From positions 1-64,000 of the forward strand of contig CALXOA010000119.1 of NCBI GenBank assembly GCA_944389895.1: 64,000 bases of DNA. Reading direction: 5' to 3'. The notes under the pieces are model-generated. The model did not search any database. It was given only the letters and a program-made list of their open reading frames with translations, and was not told the origin of the DNA. How positions within the stretch are numbered: position 1 is the stretch's first letter; each line of letters starts with the position of its first letter. Below, one piece after another: positions 47,851 through 56,165 of this stretch. This DNA is from an uncultured Victivallis sp. (GTDB lineage Bacteria > Verrucomicrobiota > Lentisphaeria > Victivallales > Victivallaceae). A program made the position numbers and the translations under genes.

Positions 47851-47909
47851 TATAAAACCATACCACCATCGGGAGAAAATGCAATATAAAACCATGGTGG
47901 AACCATCAT
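47851..47909. promoter_or_regulatory. Paired operator-like repeats between the GntR/LacI gene and the sugar operon
   Basis: TATAAAACCAT occurs at 47851-47861 and 47885-47895, 34 bp apart. The first is followed by ACCACCAT; the second continues into a perfect dyad ATGGT-GGA-ACCAT (47894-47906). This is typical of operators for dimeric GntR/LacI-type repressors. Confidence 0.6.
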
Positions 47910-47935
47910 ATTTCCATTTTCTTCCGGAAAATGCA

Positions 47936-47964
47936 TTGACAGACCCGCCGTGTTATCGTATAAT
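47936..47964 (+). promoter_or_regulatory. Consensus sigma-70 promoter of the 48010-54073 operon
   Basis: TTGACA (47936-47941), exactly 17 nt, then TATAAT (47959-47964): a perfect match in both boxes and spacing. The start site near 47971 leaves a leader of about 39 nt with AGGAGA before ATG 48010. Confidence 0.85.
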
Positions 47965-48009
47965 GAATCCCGGAAACCATTCACGCCAGAAAACAGGAGA
48001 ACCATCACC

Positions 48010-49053
48010 ATGTCGAATGTAAAAACACCGGCCACCGTGATCGAACGACCGGGAGAAGCCGCCTTCCGCGAAGTCACGTTGACCCCGAAACGGGCCGATA
48101 CCGTCGTCTGCCGGACCATGATGAGCGCCATCAGTACCGGAACCGACATGAAAACCTACCACGGGCTGCAACATCCGGAACAGTGTTACTACCCGCTGGT
48201 GCCCGGTTACGAGAACATGGGCGTCGTGGTTGAAGAAGGTTCCTATGCGCCGGGGCTGCACAAAGGCGACCGGGTGATGATCAACGAATGTCGCAAATAC
48301 CAGGACTGCTGCGCAGCCTGGGGCGGCGGCACCCTGCTGGTTCACAAGGACGCCGACAATGCCGGCGGTGCCGGAGACCCGCTCTGCAAAGTACCCGACA
48401 ACGTCTCCGATGCCGACGCGGTACTCGCCTATCTCGCCTGTGTACCGTTGAAGGGAATTGAGCGTTTCCAGCTGCGTCCGACCGACACTGTCCTCGTATT
48501 CGGTGCCGGCATGGTCGGGTTGAGCGCGGTGCAGATTCTGAAGATCAAATGCCCTGGAATCACGGTCATCTCGGTCGAACCGAATCCCTTCCGGCGTGCA
48601 ATCGCCGAAAAGTACGCCGATCATGTGATTCCCTTCGGAGAGGAGGGAATCCGAAAGCTTCTCGACATCACCGGCGGCAAAAAAGCGGACAAGATCATCG
48701 AATGCTCCGGAAATCCGGAAGTCCCCGGGGTACTCCACCGCTATATCAAGGATGGCGGCTGGGGAGACGATGATGAGCCGGGACACATCCACCTCAACGG
48801 CGACTATCCGGAAAAACTGGTGTTCGACCACTATCACCGCTGGTTCGTCAAGAACGTCAATATGTCGATGACCTGCGCAATCAAATGGAAAGGCAAGCCG
48901 CAGATCCTCGCCTGGATGAGCGAAGGGAAGTTCACCACGAAACACCTGCCGATCGAAGTGTGGCCCGCAGGCAAGGCAAAGGAGGCATTCGCATACCAGT
49001 CGAAACACGGCAGCGATGTATTCAAGATTCTCTTTGACTGGAGGGACCTGTGA
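48010..49053 (+). CDS. MDR-superfamily (alcohol dehydrogenase-like) sugar dehydrogenase, zinc site degenerate
   Basis: The 347-residue protein has the medium-chain dehydrogenase fold: an N-terminal GroES-like domain (SAISTGTDMKTYHG, PGYENMGVV, GDRVMINECRKY) and a nucleotide-binding domain (VLVFGAGMVGLSAVQI, then a Glu ending the second strand, which suggests NAD preference). The usual catalytic zinc ligands are absent: Ser replaces the first Cys and PGYEN replaces GHE. It may therefore be zinc-free. It probably oxidises a sugar or polyol released by the glycosidases. It starts the operon and ends with a 1-nt overlap with the next gene. Confidence 0.8.
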   Translation: MSNVKTPATVIERPGEAAFREVTLTPKRADTVVCRTMMSAISTGTDMKTYHGLQHPEQCYYPLVPGYENMGVVVEEGSYAPGLHKGDRVMINECRKYQDCCAAWGGGTLLVHKDADNAGGAGDPLCKVPDNVSDADAVLAYLACVPLKGIERFQLRPTDTVLVFGAGMVGLSAVQILKIKCPGITVISVEPNPFRRAIAEKYADHVIPFGEEGIRKLLDITGGKKADKIIECSGNPEVPGVLHRYIKDGGWGDDDEPGHIHLNGDYPEKLVFDHYHRWFVKNVNMSMTCAIKWKGKPQILAWMSEGKFTTKHLPIEVWPAGKAKEAFAYQSKHGSDVFKILFDWRDL

Positions 49054-49874
49054 TGATGCAACTCGGCAACGCCGCCTGGGGATTGCGTGAAACCCCGCTG
49101 GAACGGCAGGCGGAACTCACCGCCTCCATGGGACTCGAGCTGCTGGAGCTTTCCATCGCCGGGTATGAGCGTGATTACCTCCAGCTGGACGCGGGTCCGG
49201 AGCAACTTGAAAACGTCCGTAACATCTTTAAGCGGCATCAGATCCGACTCGAGTGCGCCTGTACCGGAAACGATTTTACCGGAGACACCGTTGACGAGGA
49301 AGTCACGAAAGTCCGGCGCGTGATCGACATCGCAGCGGAACTCGGTGTGAAGCGACTGCGGATCTTCGCCGGGTTCTCTTCCGACAGCGTAGTCCACGGC
49401 GATCGGTTCACCACATTGCTCGATGCTCTCAGATGTGTCGCAGAGCACGCGGAAAAATGCGGGGTGCTGCTCGCGGTGGAAACCCACGGCGGCGTCACCG
49501 TCAAAGAAAACGGCGTTCATGTCCATTACGCCAGCGTCAGTACCCGTGCCGACTGCTGGCAGGAGATGCTGAAAACCGGAGTCAGCATCAATTTCGATCC
49601 GGCCAACCTCGCCGCGGTCGGAGCCGCCGATCCGACGGCCTTCTACCGGCGTTTCCGCGAGGCGATCCGGTATGTTCACCTGAAGGATTTCCGGAGCGTA
49701 CCGGGCGGGGTTCTGCCGGCGGCCTGCGGGGAAGGTCGCCTCAACTGGCCGGAACTCCTCAAAACTCTGACCGACTATGACGGGCCGGCATTGATCGAAT
49801 ATGAGATCACCGGGGATGTCGAGGATGGAATGCGCCGCAGCCTTGCCTTTCTCCGGGCCGGGGGTGTCCGGTGA
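49053..49874 (+). CDS. TIM-barrel sugar phosphate isomerase/epimerase
   Basis: The 273-residue protein belongs to the AP-endonuclease-2 superfamily. Metal-ligand-like acidic residues are seen in AVETHGG, FDPANLAAVG, YVHLKDF and the final IEYEITGD. Such enzymes isomerise or epimerise free or phosphorylated sugars, or act on keto-inositols. ATG 49053 overlaps the previous stop by 1 nt with GGAGGG 7 nt upstream; a GTG at 49050 is possible. Paired with the MDR enzyme it suggests an oxidation-isomerisation route for a sugar, as in inositol or 3-keto-sugar pathways; the substrate is not identifiable. Confidence 0.8.
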   Translation: MMQLGNAAWGLRETPLERQAELTASMGLELLELSIAGYERDYLQLDAGPEQLENVRNIFKRHQIRLECACTGNDFTGDTVDEEVTKVRRVIDIAAELGVKRLRIFAGFSSDSVVHGDRFTTLLDALRCVAEHAEKCGVLLAVETHGGVTVKENGVHVHYASVSTRADCWQEMLKTGVSINFDPANLAAVGAADPTAFYRRFREAIRYVHLKDFRSVPGGVLPAACGEGRLNWPELLKTLTDYDGPALIEYEITGDVEDGMRRSLAFLRAGGVR

Positions 49875-51670
49875 TCGAGATCGACGGCAAGGTGTTCTGC
49901 GCCGCGCTGACACCGGAACTCGGAATCGATGGAAAATGGCTCGACCAGGCAGCCTGTGCCCGGCGCGGGATCCGTCTCATCGAAACCCGAACGGCCACTC
50001 CCGGCGGCATCACCCGGCGCCTGACACTTGAGAACGGGGGGGAGGGATTTCGTCTCGACGGGTTCCGTTATCGGCAGAGTGGTCGCAGGGGAGATTTTCT
50101 CGATCTGCCCGGAGACCGGGTCCGGCTTTATCTCGGCGGCTGGACGATGGCGACGCCGTGCGGCGCCAGACGGCGGGGAGATTTCGACTTCGAGTTCGAC
50201 CCGGAATACCTCCGCTTCGCGGTTGCCGAACCGGGGGACTACGATCGCAGCGCCCCCGACCGCTTCCGGGCGGAAAACGTACTTCTCATCGCCGATGCGG
50301 AAAGAGAAACCGGACTGTTGATCGGTTTCATCACCACCGCGGACCAGTCCGGGCGTTTCACGCTCCGGCTGGATGATCACGGAGTCTCAGAACTTTCGAT
50401 CATCTCCGGCGGGGACGGCCGGGCGGTGGACCCCGGCGAGACGGTGAGTTCCGAAGAGATCCTCTTCCTCGCCGGAACCGATACCGAAAAGCTCCTCGAA
50501 ACCTACGCGGAACTCTGGGGCGAACGCATGCACGCCCGACTCGGCCGCCCCGGGGTTCCAACCGGCTGGTGCAGCTGGTACTACTACTTCGACGCGGTGA
50601 CCGAAAAAGACATCCATGAAAACATCGACTGGCTCGCACGTCACCGGGAAGAGTATCCGCTGGAATACATCCAGCTCGACGACGGATACCAGTCGGCACT
50701 CGGGGACTGGCTCGTGACCAATCGGAAGTTTCCGCACGGACTCGGAGCGCTTGCCACCCGGATCCGGGCGGCCGGTTTCAAACCGGCGCTCTGGTTCGGC
50801 CCCTTCATGGTCGAGGAATCGGCAGTGCTTTTCTCGGAACATCCCGAATGGCTGATCCACAATCCGGCAGGAGAGATCTGCTTTCCCTTCCAGTGGCGCA
50901 GCGGACGCGTGGCAGTGCTCGACGGAACCCATCCGGGAGTGCAACAGCATTTCCGCGACCTCTTCCGGCAGGTACGCAAACTCGGTTTCGAATACCTGAA
51001 ACTGGATTTCCTGATGCTCGCCTCCAGTGTGCGCGACGGGGTTCTCTTCGACCGTAAAGCGACCCGGGCACAGGCGCTGCGGCGCGGGTTGGCGGCGATC
51101 CGGGAGGGATTCGGCGAGGACGGATTTCTCCTCGGCTGCACCGCACCGCTCGGTCCGGTTGCCGGACTGGTTGACGGGGAGAGAACATCGACCGACATCA
51201 CACCATACTGGCGGGGAGAAGGACATTGCTGCGACGAGGCGCCGACTGTGCCGAATGTCTGCCGCAACGTCATCAACCGCGCCTACCTGAACCACAGGGT
51301 CTGGTTGAATGACCCTGACACGCACATCGCCCGGAGCGACAACACCAGCCTCACCGCGAACGAAGTGGAGTTGTGGACCGAAGCGATCCGTTTGACCGGT
51401 GGACTGCTGCTCCTTTCCGACCGTTTCGAAACGCTCTCCCCGGAGCGGGCGGCACTGTCCCGGCGGCTGCTCGCGGAACCGGACGCCTTCGAGTGCCGTC
51501 CTCTCGATCGCCTCAAGCATACCCGGCCCGAAGTCTGGCTCGCAACCCATCGCCTCACGGGGAAACGGATTCTAGGCCTCTTCAATTTCGAGGATTTCGA
51601 ACGGAAGATCGAATGCATTCACGGAGCGGCAGACGTGCCTGCGCACAGTTGCCGTCTACTTGAACTCTAA
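49871..51670 (+). CDS. GH36-type alpha-galactosidase
   Basis: The 599-residue protein starts at GTG 49871 inside a GTGA overlap with the previous stop. An N-terminal beta-sandwich (about 1-225) leads into a TIM barrel with GWCSWYYYFDAVTE, EYIQLDDGYQ and EYLKLDFLML, where Asp379 fits the GH36 nucleophile. Asp442 in RTSTDITPYW fits the acid/base. A short C-terminal beta domain ends the chain. It should release alpha-galactose or a related sugar from oligosaccharides. There is no signal peptide, so it probably acts in the cytoplasm on imported material. Confidence 0.88.
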   Translation: MIEIDGKVFCAALTPELGIDGKWLDQAACARRGIRLIETRTATPGGITRRLTLENGGEGFRLDGFRYRQSGRRGDFLDLPGDRVRLYLGGWTMATPCGARRRGDFDFEFDPEYLRFAVAEPGDYDRSAPDRFRAENVLLIADAERETGLLIGFITTADQSGRFTLRLDDHGVSELSIISGGDGRAVDPGETVSSEEILFLAGTDTEKLLETYAELWGERMHARLGRPGVPTGWCSWYYYFDAVTEKDIHENIDWLARHREEYPLEYIQLDDGYQSALGDWLVTNRKFPHGLGALATRIRAAGFKPALWFGPFMVEESAVLFSEHPEWLIHNPAGEICFPFQWRSGRVAVLDGTHPGVQQHFRDLFRQVRKLGFEYLKLDFLMLASSVRDGVLFDRKATRAQALRRGLAAIREGFGEDGFLLGCTAPLGPVAGLVDGERTSTDITPYWRGEGHCCDEAPTVPNVCRNVINRAYLNHRVWLNDPDTHIARSDNTSLTANEVELWTEAIRLTGGLLLLSDRFETLSPERAALSRRLLAEPDAFECRPLDRLKHTRPEVWLATHRLTGKRILGLFNFEDFERKIECIHGAADVPAHSCRLLEL

Positions 51671-51702
51671 ATTCCACACCATTCAGCAGGAGAACCCAGC
51701 CC

Positions 51703-53091
51703 ATGTCAACCGGAAAAGCACGTGTCATCTTCATGCCGCACGCGAACATTCAGTACTCCCAGCTCCCTCCCGAAAAACGGAGTTGGGTCTGCGAAAACTG
51801 CTATCGCCCGCTGTTCGAGCTGGTTCGCGACAGCGGTGCGAAAATCGCTTTTGAAGCCAGCGGCCGCACGCTCGAAGTGATGCATGACGAAACACCACAG
51901 GTACTGGCGCTGCTGAAAGAACTCGTCTCCGCAGGCCGGATCGAACCGATCGGTTCACCTTTCATCCATGTGATGCTTGCGAACATTCCACCGGAAGTCG
52001 CGCTGGATACCCTGAAACATGGCCTCGACGCCTGGGAGAAATACACCGGGATCCGCCCCGAAACCGGCTGGAATCCGGAGTGCGGATGGGCCGGACATCT
52101 GCCGGAGCTCTACCGGGAAGCAGGCTTCAAGTCGCTGGTGATGGATGCCGACAGTTTTCTGCTCTCCTTTCCCGAGATCCGGGAGGCGACCGGACTCCGG
52201 TATGACGTTCAGGGGCACAGCAACAAGAATCATCTCTTCAAAATCGAGAAATTCATCGAGAACAAGCCGGATTTTCTGCGTTATCTGACCAACCCGTCGG
52301 TCGCGCCGAACGGGTTGCAGCTGATTTTCCGCAGTGACTGCATGGCCAATCCGATGCTCTGGTACCTGATGGGGGCGACCGAAGGCATGCGCGACACGCC
52401 GGTGACTCTCGATGAGATCCGCCGGATGCTTCAGAGTTGGCTGCCCCGGATCGCGGCGACCGGCAGTTTCATCATGCCCTACGCCGAAGATGCCGAATAC
52501 ATCGGCAGCAGCGCCTACTTCTATGTGAAACAATTCAATCAGGCGCGCTTTTTCGAACCGGAACCGGGCAGTATCGGCCGATTCCGCGAACTGCTCGCAA
52601 TGGCGGAGGAGATCGGCTATGAGCTCTCCACGCCCGCGGAAGTGCTCCGCACCGCCCACACCGTGATTCCGAACGACCTGATCGAGAACATCGAAAACGG
52701 AGCCGCATGGCACGGCGGCACGGCGAAGGCCTGGGCGAACACCGAGTACTCCCGCATTCTCGACCCGGTCTGTCGTTCGATCGTCGACGGTATCATCACG
52801 CTGGAAAGAAGGTTCGGCTGCCGCACACCGGAACTTGAAAGAGCCTGGAAAGCCGTTGCGAGCGCCTATGTCTCGGATTCGCGCTGGCCGCCGCTGCCGA
52901 CGTCTCCCGGCCGGTTCAACGTCCGGGAAACACTCGACGATCTCAAGAGCGCCAATCGACTGCTCGGAGAAGCGATGGAAAAAGGCGGCATCGCCGGACG
53001 GCGGGCGCTCTATTCGGCACCGCTGATGGCAACCCAGATCGACCTTGTCGAAAAGATCCTGATGGAACGCAGTTACTTCGGGGAACAGTGA
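51703..53091 (+). CDS. GH57-family glycoside hydrolase
   Basis: The 462-residue protein shows GH57 landmarks: an N-terminal MPHANIQYSQ strand with the first-region His, and GWNPECGWAG with Glu126 as the likely nucleophile. MPYAEDAEYIG carries Asp263 as the likely acid/base. GH57 includes alpha-amylases, branching enzymes and alpha-galactosidases acting with retention. The neighbouring GH36 hints at alpha-galactoside or related alpha-glycan breakdown. There is no signal peptide, so it is probably cytoplasmic. It lies 32 nt downstream of the GH36 gene and 4 nt upstream of a radical SAM gene. Confidence 0.8.
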   Translation: MSTGKARVIFMPHANIQYSQLPPEKRSWVCENCYRPLFELVRDSGAKIAFEASGRTLEVMHDETPQVLALLKELVSAGRIEPIGSPFIHVMLANIPPEVALDTLKHGLDAWEKYTGIRPETGWNPECGWAGHLPELYREAGFKSLVMDADSFLLSFPEIREATGLRYDVQGHSNKNHLFKIEKFIENKPDFLRYLTNPSVAPNGLQLIFRSDCMANPMLWYLMGATEGMRDTPVTLDEIRRMLQSWLPRIAATGSFIMPYAEDAEYIGSSAYFYVKQFNQARFFEPEPGSIGRFRELLAMAEEIGYELSTPAEVLRTAHTVIPNDLIENIENGAAWHGGTAKAWANTEYSRILDPVCRSIVDGIITLERRFGCRTPELERAWKAVASAYVSDSRWPPLPTSPGRFNVRETLDDLKSANRLLGEAMEKGGIAGRRALYSAPLMATQIDLVEKILMERSYFGEQ

Positions 53092-53095
53092 TCTT

Positions 53096-54073
53096 GTGAC
53101 TTGCCGTCTTCACACTGCGCATTTTCAGCTGACCGGCCGCTGCAACCTCGCCTGCCGTTTCTGCGGCCAGAGCCGGGGCATGCTGGCCGCGGAGCAGTGC
53201 GAACTCCCCCTCCCGGTCTGGCTGCGCACGGCAGCAGAGCTGAAACAGGCGGCGGCAGCGTCCGGACGGACGGCAAAAATCGCGCTCTGGGGCGGCGAAC
53301 CCCTGCTGTACAGCGGATTCGATACGCTCGCGGAGCAGCTGTACCATGACGGTTTCGAACTGGAGATCGTCACGAACGGTACCTTGATCGACCACCACAG
53401 CGATACATTGTGCGAATGCCTCGATACGATTCACGTTTCGCTTGACGGATTCGGCGCAGCGCACGATGCGGTACGTGGCGCCGGAGTCTTCGAACGGGTC
53501 CGGCGCAATCTGCCGCTGCTGAAAAGGCGGCGCGGCAAACTGGTGTTCCTCTGTACCATCTCCGATGCGAATGTCGACCGGATGGCGCAGTTGCCGCATC
53601 AGTTGGCGGAACTGGGTCCGGATGAGATTGTCCTGCAGCAGCTGATGTACCTCACCGGGCCGGAGATCGCCGCCTACCGCGACTTCAGCCGTCGCATTTT
53701 CGGTTGCGACTACCCGGAACTTGAAGCGTGGCGACGAGACGACGACCGCGACTATCTCACGATGCTGCGTGAAGGGGTACTCCAAGTTGCACAGGAACAC
53801 TATCCGGTCCCGGTCCGCTTCACCCCGCACCTCTACCCTGATCATGCCGGTACGCCAGCCTGTTCCGCGCCGGAACACCGGGTCCACATCCGGCATGACG
53901 GGGCAATCGGCTTCTGTACCGACTACTTCGGTTTCACGGCCGGCAACATCTGTGATGGATCACTTGAAATGATTTTCAACTCTCCCGGAGCGGTCGCTTT
54001 CCGTAACGCGGTGGCGGAAGAGCAACTTCCGATCTGCCGTCACTGCCCATGGCGGCTTCAGAAATTCGTCTGA
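53096..54073 (+). CDS. Radical SAM/SPASM-domain protein
   Basis: The 325-residue protein begins at GTG 53096, 4 nt after the GH57 stop. CNLACRFC (Cys16, Cys20, Cys23) is the CxxxCxxC motif of the SAM-cleaving [4Fe-4S] cluster. A WGGEPLLY motif binds SAM. The C-terminal region has further Cys (CSAPEH, FCTDYF, CRHCPW) consistent with a SPASM or twitch auxiliary cluster. Such proteins modify peptides, or mature sulfatases and dehydrogenases. Its place at the end of a glycosidase operon is unusual; no precursor peptide or sulfatase gene is adjacent. Confidence 0.85.
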   Translation: MTCRLHTAHFQLTGRCNLACRFCGQSRGMLAAEQCELPLPVWLRTAAELKQAAAASGRTAKIALWGGEPLLYSGFDTLAEQLYHDGFELEIVTNGTLIDHHSDTLCECLDTIHVSLDGFGAAHDAVRGAGVFERVRRNLPLLKRRRGKLVFLCTISDANVDRMAQLPHQLAELGPDEIVLQQLMYLTGPEIAAYRDFSRRIFGCDYPELEAWRRDDDRDYLTMLREGVLQVAQEHYPVPVRFTPHLYPDHAGTPACSAPEHRVHIRHDGAIGFCTDYFGFTAGNICDGSLEMIFNSPGAVAFRNAVAEEQLPICRHCPWRLQKFV

Positions 54074-54191
54074 ACCTCAGGGGACGGAAATTCCATTTTC
54101 CCCGGACTTCCTCTCTGCCGTCTCTTTCCTTTTCAGAAACTCCAGGACGAACTTTTCAAGATCTTTCCCGGAAAAAAAAACGGATCAAGGC

Positions 54192-54219
54192 TTGGAAAAA
54201 AGTTTTTTTGTTGTATACT
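54192..54219 (+). promoter_or_regulatory. Sigma-70 promoter of the ROK-uxu operon
   Basis: TTGGAA (54192-54197), a 16-nt spacer and TATACT (54214-54219). The expected start near 54226 lies inside the inverted repeat at 54223-54245. Confidence 0.55.
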
Positions 54220-54222
54220 ATT

Positions 54223-54245
54223 CTTTGTAAATAAAATTAACAAAG
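54223..54245. promoter_or_regulatory. Inverted repeat over the ROK-operon start site, candidate operator
   Basis: CTTTGT (54223-54228) and ACAAAG (54240-54245) flank an AT-rich 11-bp centre; extended arms match at 8 of 9 positions. This placement over the start site suits autorepression by the ROK protein. Confidence 0.6.
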
Positions 54246-54263
54246 AAAGAGAAGATCCGGATC

Positions 54264-55319
54264 ATGCCCACCTCATCCGACAAACTGCTCCGGCTGCTGT
54301 TACGCAGAGGAACGCTTTCGCGGGCGGAACTCGCCCGGGCGATGCGCCTCAGCCGCCCTGCGGTTTCGGTGCTGGTGGAAAATCTGCTCCGGCAGGGAAT
54401 CCTGACCGAACGCGGCTGCGGCGCGTCCAACGGCGGCAAGCCCCCCATCATCCTCGAACTTGTGAAAAGCCGGTTCGGGGCGATCGGGATCGATATCGGC
54501 AATGAAACGCTGTTGCGCGGCGTACTGTGCAACGCGGCCGGGGAACCGGTCTCGGCTCTGGAGTTTCCCCACGACAACACTTTTGAGAGCATCGCCGCGG
54601 AAACCGGTCGCCTCGCCCGGGAACTCTCCGAAAGGAGTACTGCCCCCATCGCCGGGATCGGCGTGGCCGTGGCCGGGCAGGTCGATTACGAAGCAAACGA
54701 AGTCGTTTACTGCAAGAACTTTCCGCTGAAAGGAGAAAATCTCGCTCCGCGGCTGGAAGCGGCGCTCGGAGTGCCGGTCCGACTCGACAACCGGGCACGG
54801 GCGGCGGCAAGGCGGGAATACTATTTCGGAGCGGCGCAGAATGCCGAGGACTTCATCTTCATTTCAGCGGAACGCGGCATCGGAACCGCAATCTACCTCG
54901 GCGGCCGCCTCTTCACCGGCCGGGCCGGTGTGGCGGGGGAGATCCGGGATCTGCTGATTCCCGCCCCCGACGGCACGGCCATGCTGCCGGTCGAGGAGGC
55001 GATGAGCGAGAAATTTCTGGCGGGACTGCCGCCGGAACCGGCCCGGAGTTATCTGCTCGCCAGTGCCGCCTATGTGATCACACTGTTGTCAAACCTGCTC
55101 GATCCGGCGCTGATCGTACTCGGCGGGCGTTTCCGCGACCTCGGGAACGGCTTCGCCGGGGAACTTGCGGGGCGCATCGGTCTTGAACCGCGCCACCGCC
55201 TCGAAATCACACTGTCCCAGAGCGGACGCGACGGTGCGGCTCTCGGAGCCGCTCTCGACGTGGTTCTGCAATATCAAACCGATACCACCCTGAACAATTT
55301 TCAAGGAGAGACGAAATGA
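54264..55319 (+). CDS. ROK-family transcriptional regulator, kinase and zinc motifs degenerate
   Basis: The 351-residue protein has an N-terminal winged helix (SRAELARAMRLSRPAVSVLVENLL) and a ROK sugar-kinase-like domain (GIGIDIGNETL; ISAERGIGTAIYLGGRLF). The catalytic Asp of ENDANAAA is replaced (LDNRARAAA), and the usual CxCGxxGCxE zinc motif is missing after GRAGVAGEIRDL. It should therefore be a pure NagC/XylR-type regulator, not a kinase. It leads the operon and its stop overlaps the start of the mannonate oxidoreductase gene (ATGA), so the ligand is probably glucuronate, fructuronate or a breakdown product. Confidence 0.88.
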   Translation: MPTSSDKLLRLLLRRGTLSRAELARAMRLSRPAVSVLVENLLRQGILTERGCGASNGGKPPIILELVKSRFGAIGIDIGNETLLRGVLCNAAGEPVSALEFPHDNTFESIAAETGRLARELSERSTAPIAGIGVAVAGQVDYEANEVVYCKNFPLKGENLAPRLEAALGVPVRLDNRARAAARREYYFGAAQNAEDFIFISAERGIGTAIYLGGRLFTGRAGVAGEIRDLLIPAPDGTAMLPVEEAMSEKFLAGLPPEPARSYLLASAAYVITLLSNLLDPALIVLGGRFRDLGNGFAGELAGRIGLEPRHRLEITLSQSGRDGAALGAALDVVLQYQTDTTLNNFQGETK

Positions 55320-56161
55320 AAGTGGATCTGACCGGTAAAGTGGCCGTCGTCACCGGCGGCGGCGGTATCCTGTGCAGCGTCATGGCGAAGGCCCTCGCGG
55401 CGGCCGGCGCGAAAGTCGCGATTCTCGATCTCAAGGAGGACGCAGCAAAGAAGGTCGCCGGAGAAATCAACGCCGCCGGCGGGAAAGCGGTCGGAATCGC
55501 CGCAAACGTGCTCGATGTGGAGAGCCTCAAGCAGGCCGAGGCTGCGGTCAAAGCCGAATTCGGCGCCTGCGACATCCTGATCAACGGCGCGGGGGGGAAC
55601 AATCCCAGGGGAACCACCAGCAAGGAGTTTCTCTTCAAGGAGGATCTCGCCCGGAAAGTCGAAGGGGTCACCACATTCTTCGACCTGGATCCGGCCGGTG
55701 TCGGCTTCGTGTTCAACCTGAACTTTCTCGGAACGCTGCTGACCACCCAGGCGTTCTGCCGCGACATGGCGGCCGCAGGGGCCGGAACGGTGATCAACAT
55801 TTCGAGCATGAACGCCTTCACGCCGCTGACCAAGATTCCGGCCTATTCCGGGGCCAAGGCGGCGATCAGCAATTTCACCCAGTGGCTCGCCGTCCACTTT
55901 TCGAAGGTCGGAATCCGGGTCAACGCGATCGCGCCCGGTTTCTTCCTGACCGAGCAGAACCGTACCCTTCTGACCAATCCGGACGGCAGCCTCACCGCGC
56001 GCGGCAACACCATTCTCGCGCACACGCCGATGGGCCGCTTCGGCACGCCGGACGATCTCACCGGGGCACTGCTGTTCCTGGTTGACGATACCGCCTCCAG
56101 TTTCATCAACGGAGTGGTGCTGCCGGTCGACGGCGCCTTCTCCGCCTTCTCCGGAGTGTAG
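55316..56161 (+). CDS. SDR-family D-mannonate oxidoreductase (fructuronate reductase)
   Basis: The 281-residue short-chain dehydrogenase has the cofactor loop TGGGGILCSVMAKAL, the NAG-like region INGAGGNNP, Ser163/Ser164 in NISSMNAF and Tyr177-Lys181 in YSGAKAA. An inserted segment (about 100-130) is seen in SDR-type mannonate oxidoreductases, which interconvert D-fructuronate and D-mannonate. This differs from E. coli UxuB, a long-chain dehydrogenase. Its stop is 4 nt from the mannonate dehydratase start, so the two act in sequence. Confidence 0.9.
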   Translation: MKVDLTGKVAVVTGGGGILCSVMAKALAAAGAKVAILDLKEDAAKKVAGEINAAGGKAVGIAANVLDVESLKQAEAAVKAEFGACDILINGAGGNNPRGTTSKEFLFKEDLARKVEGVTTFFDLDPAGVGFVFNLNFLGTLLTTQAFCRDMAAAGAGTVINISSMNAFTPLTKIPAYSGAKAAISNFTQWLAVHFSKVGIRVNAIAPGFFLTEQNRTLLTNPDGSLTARGNTILAHTPMGRFGTPDDLTGALLFLVDDTASSFINGVVLPVDGAFSAFSGV

Positions 56162-56165
56162 TGCA

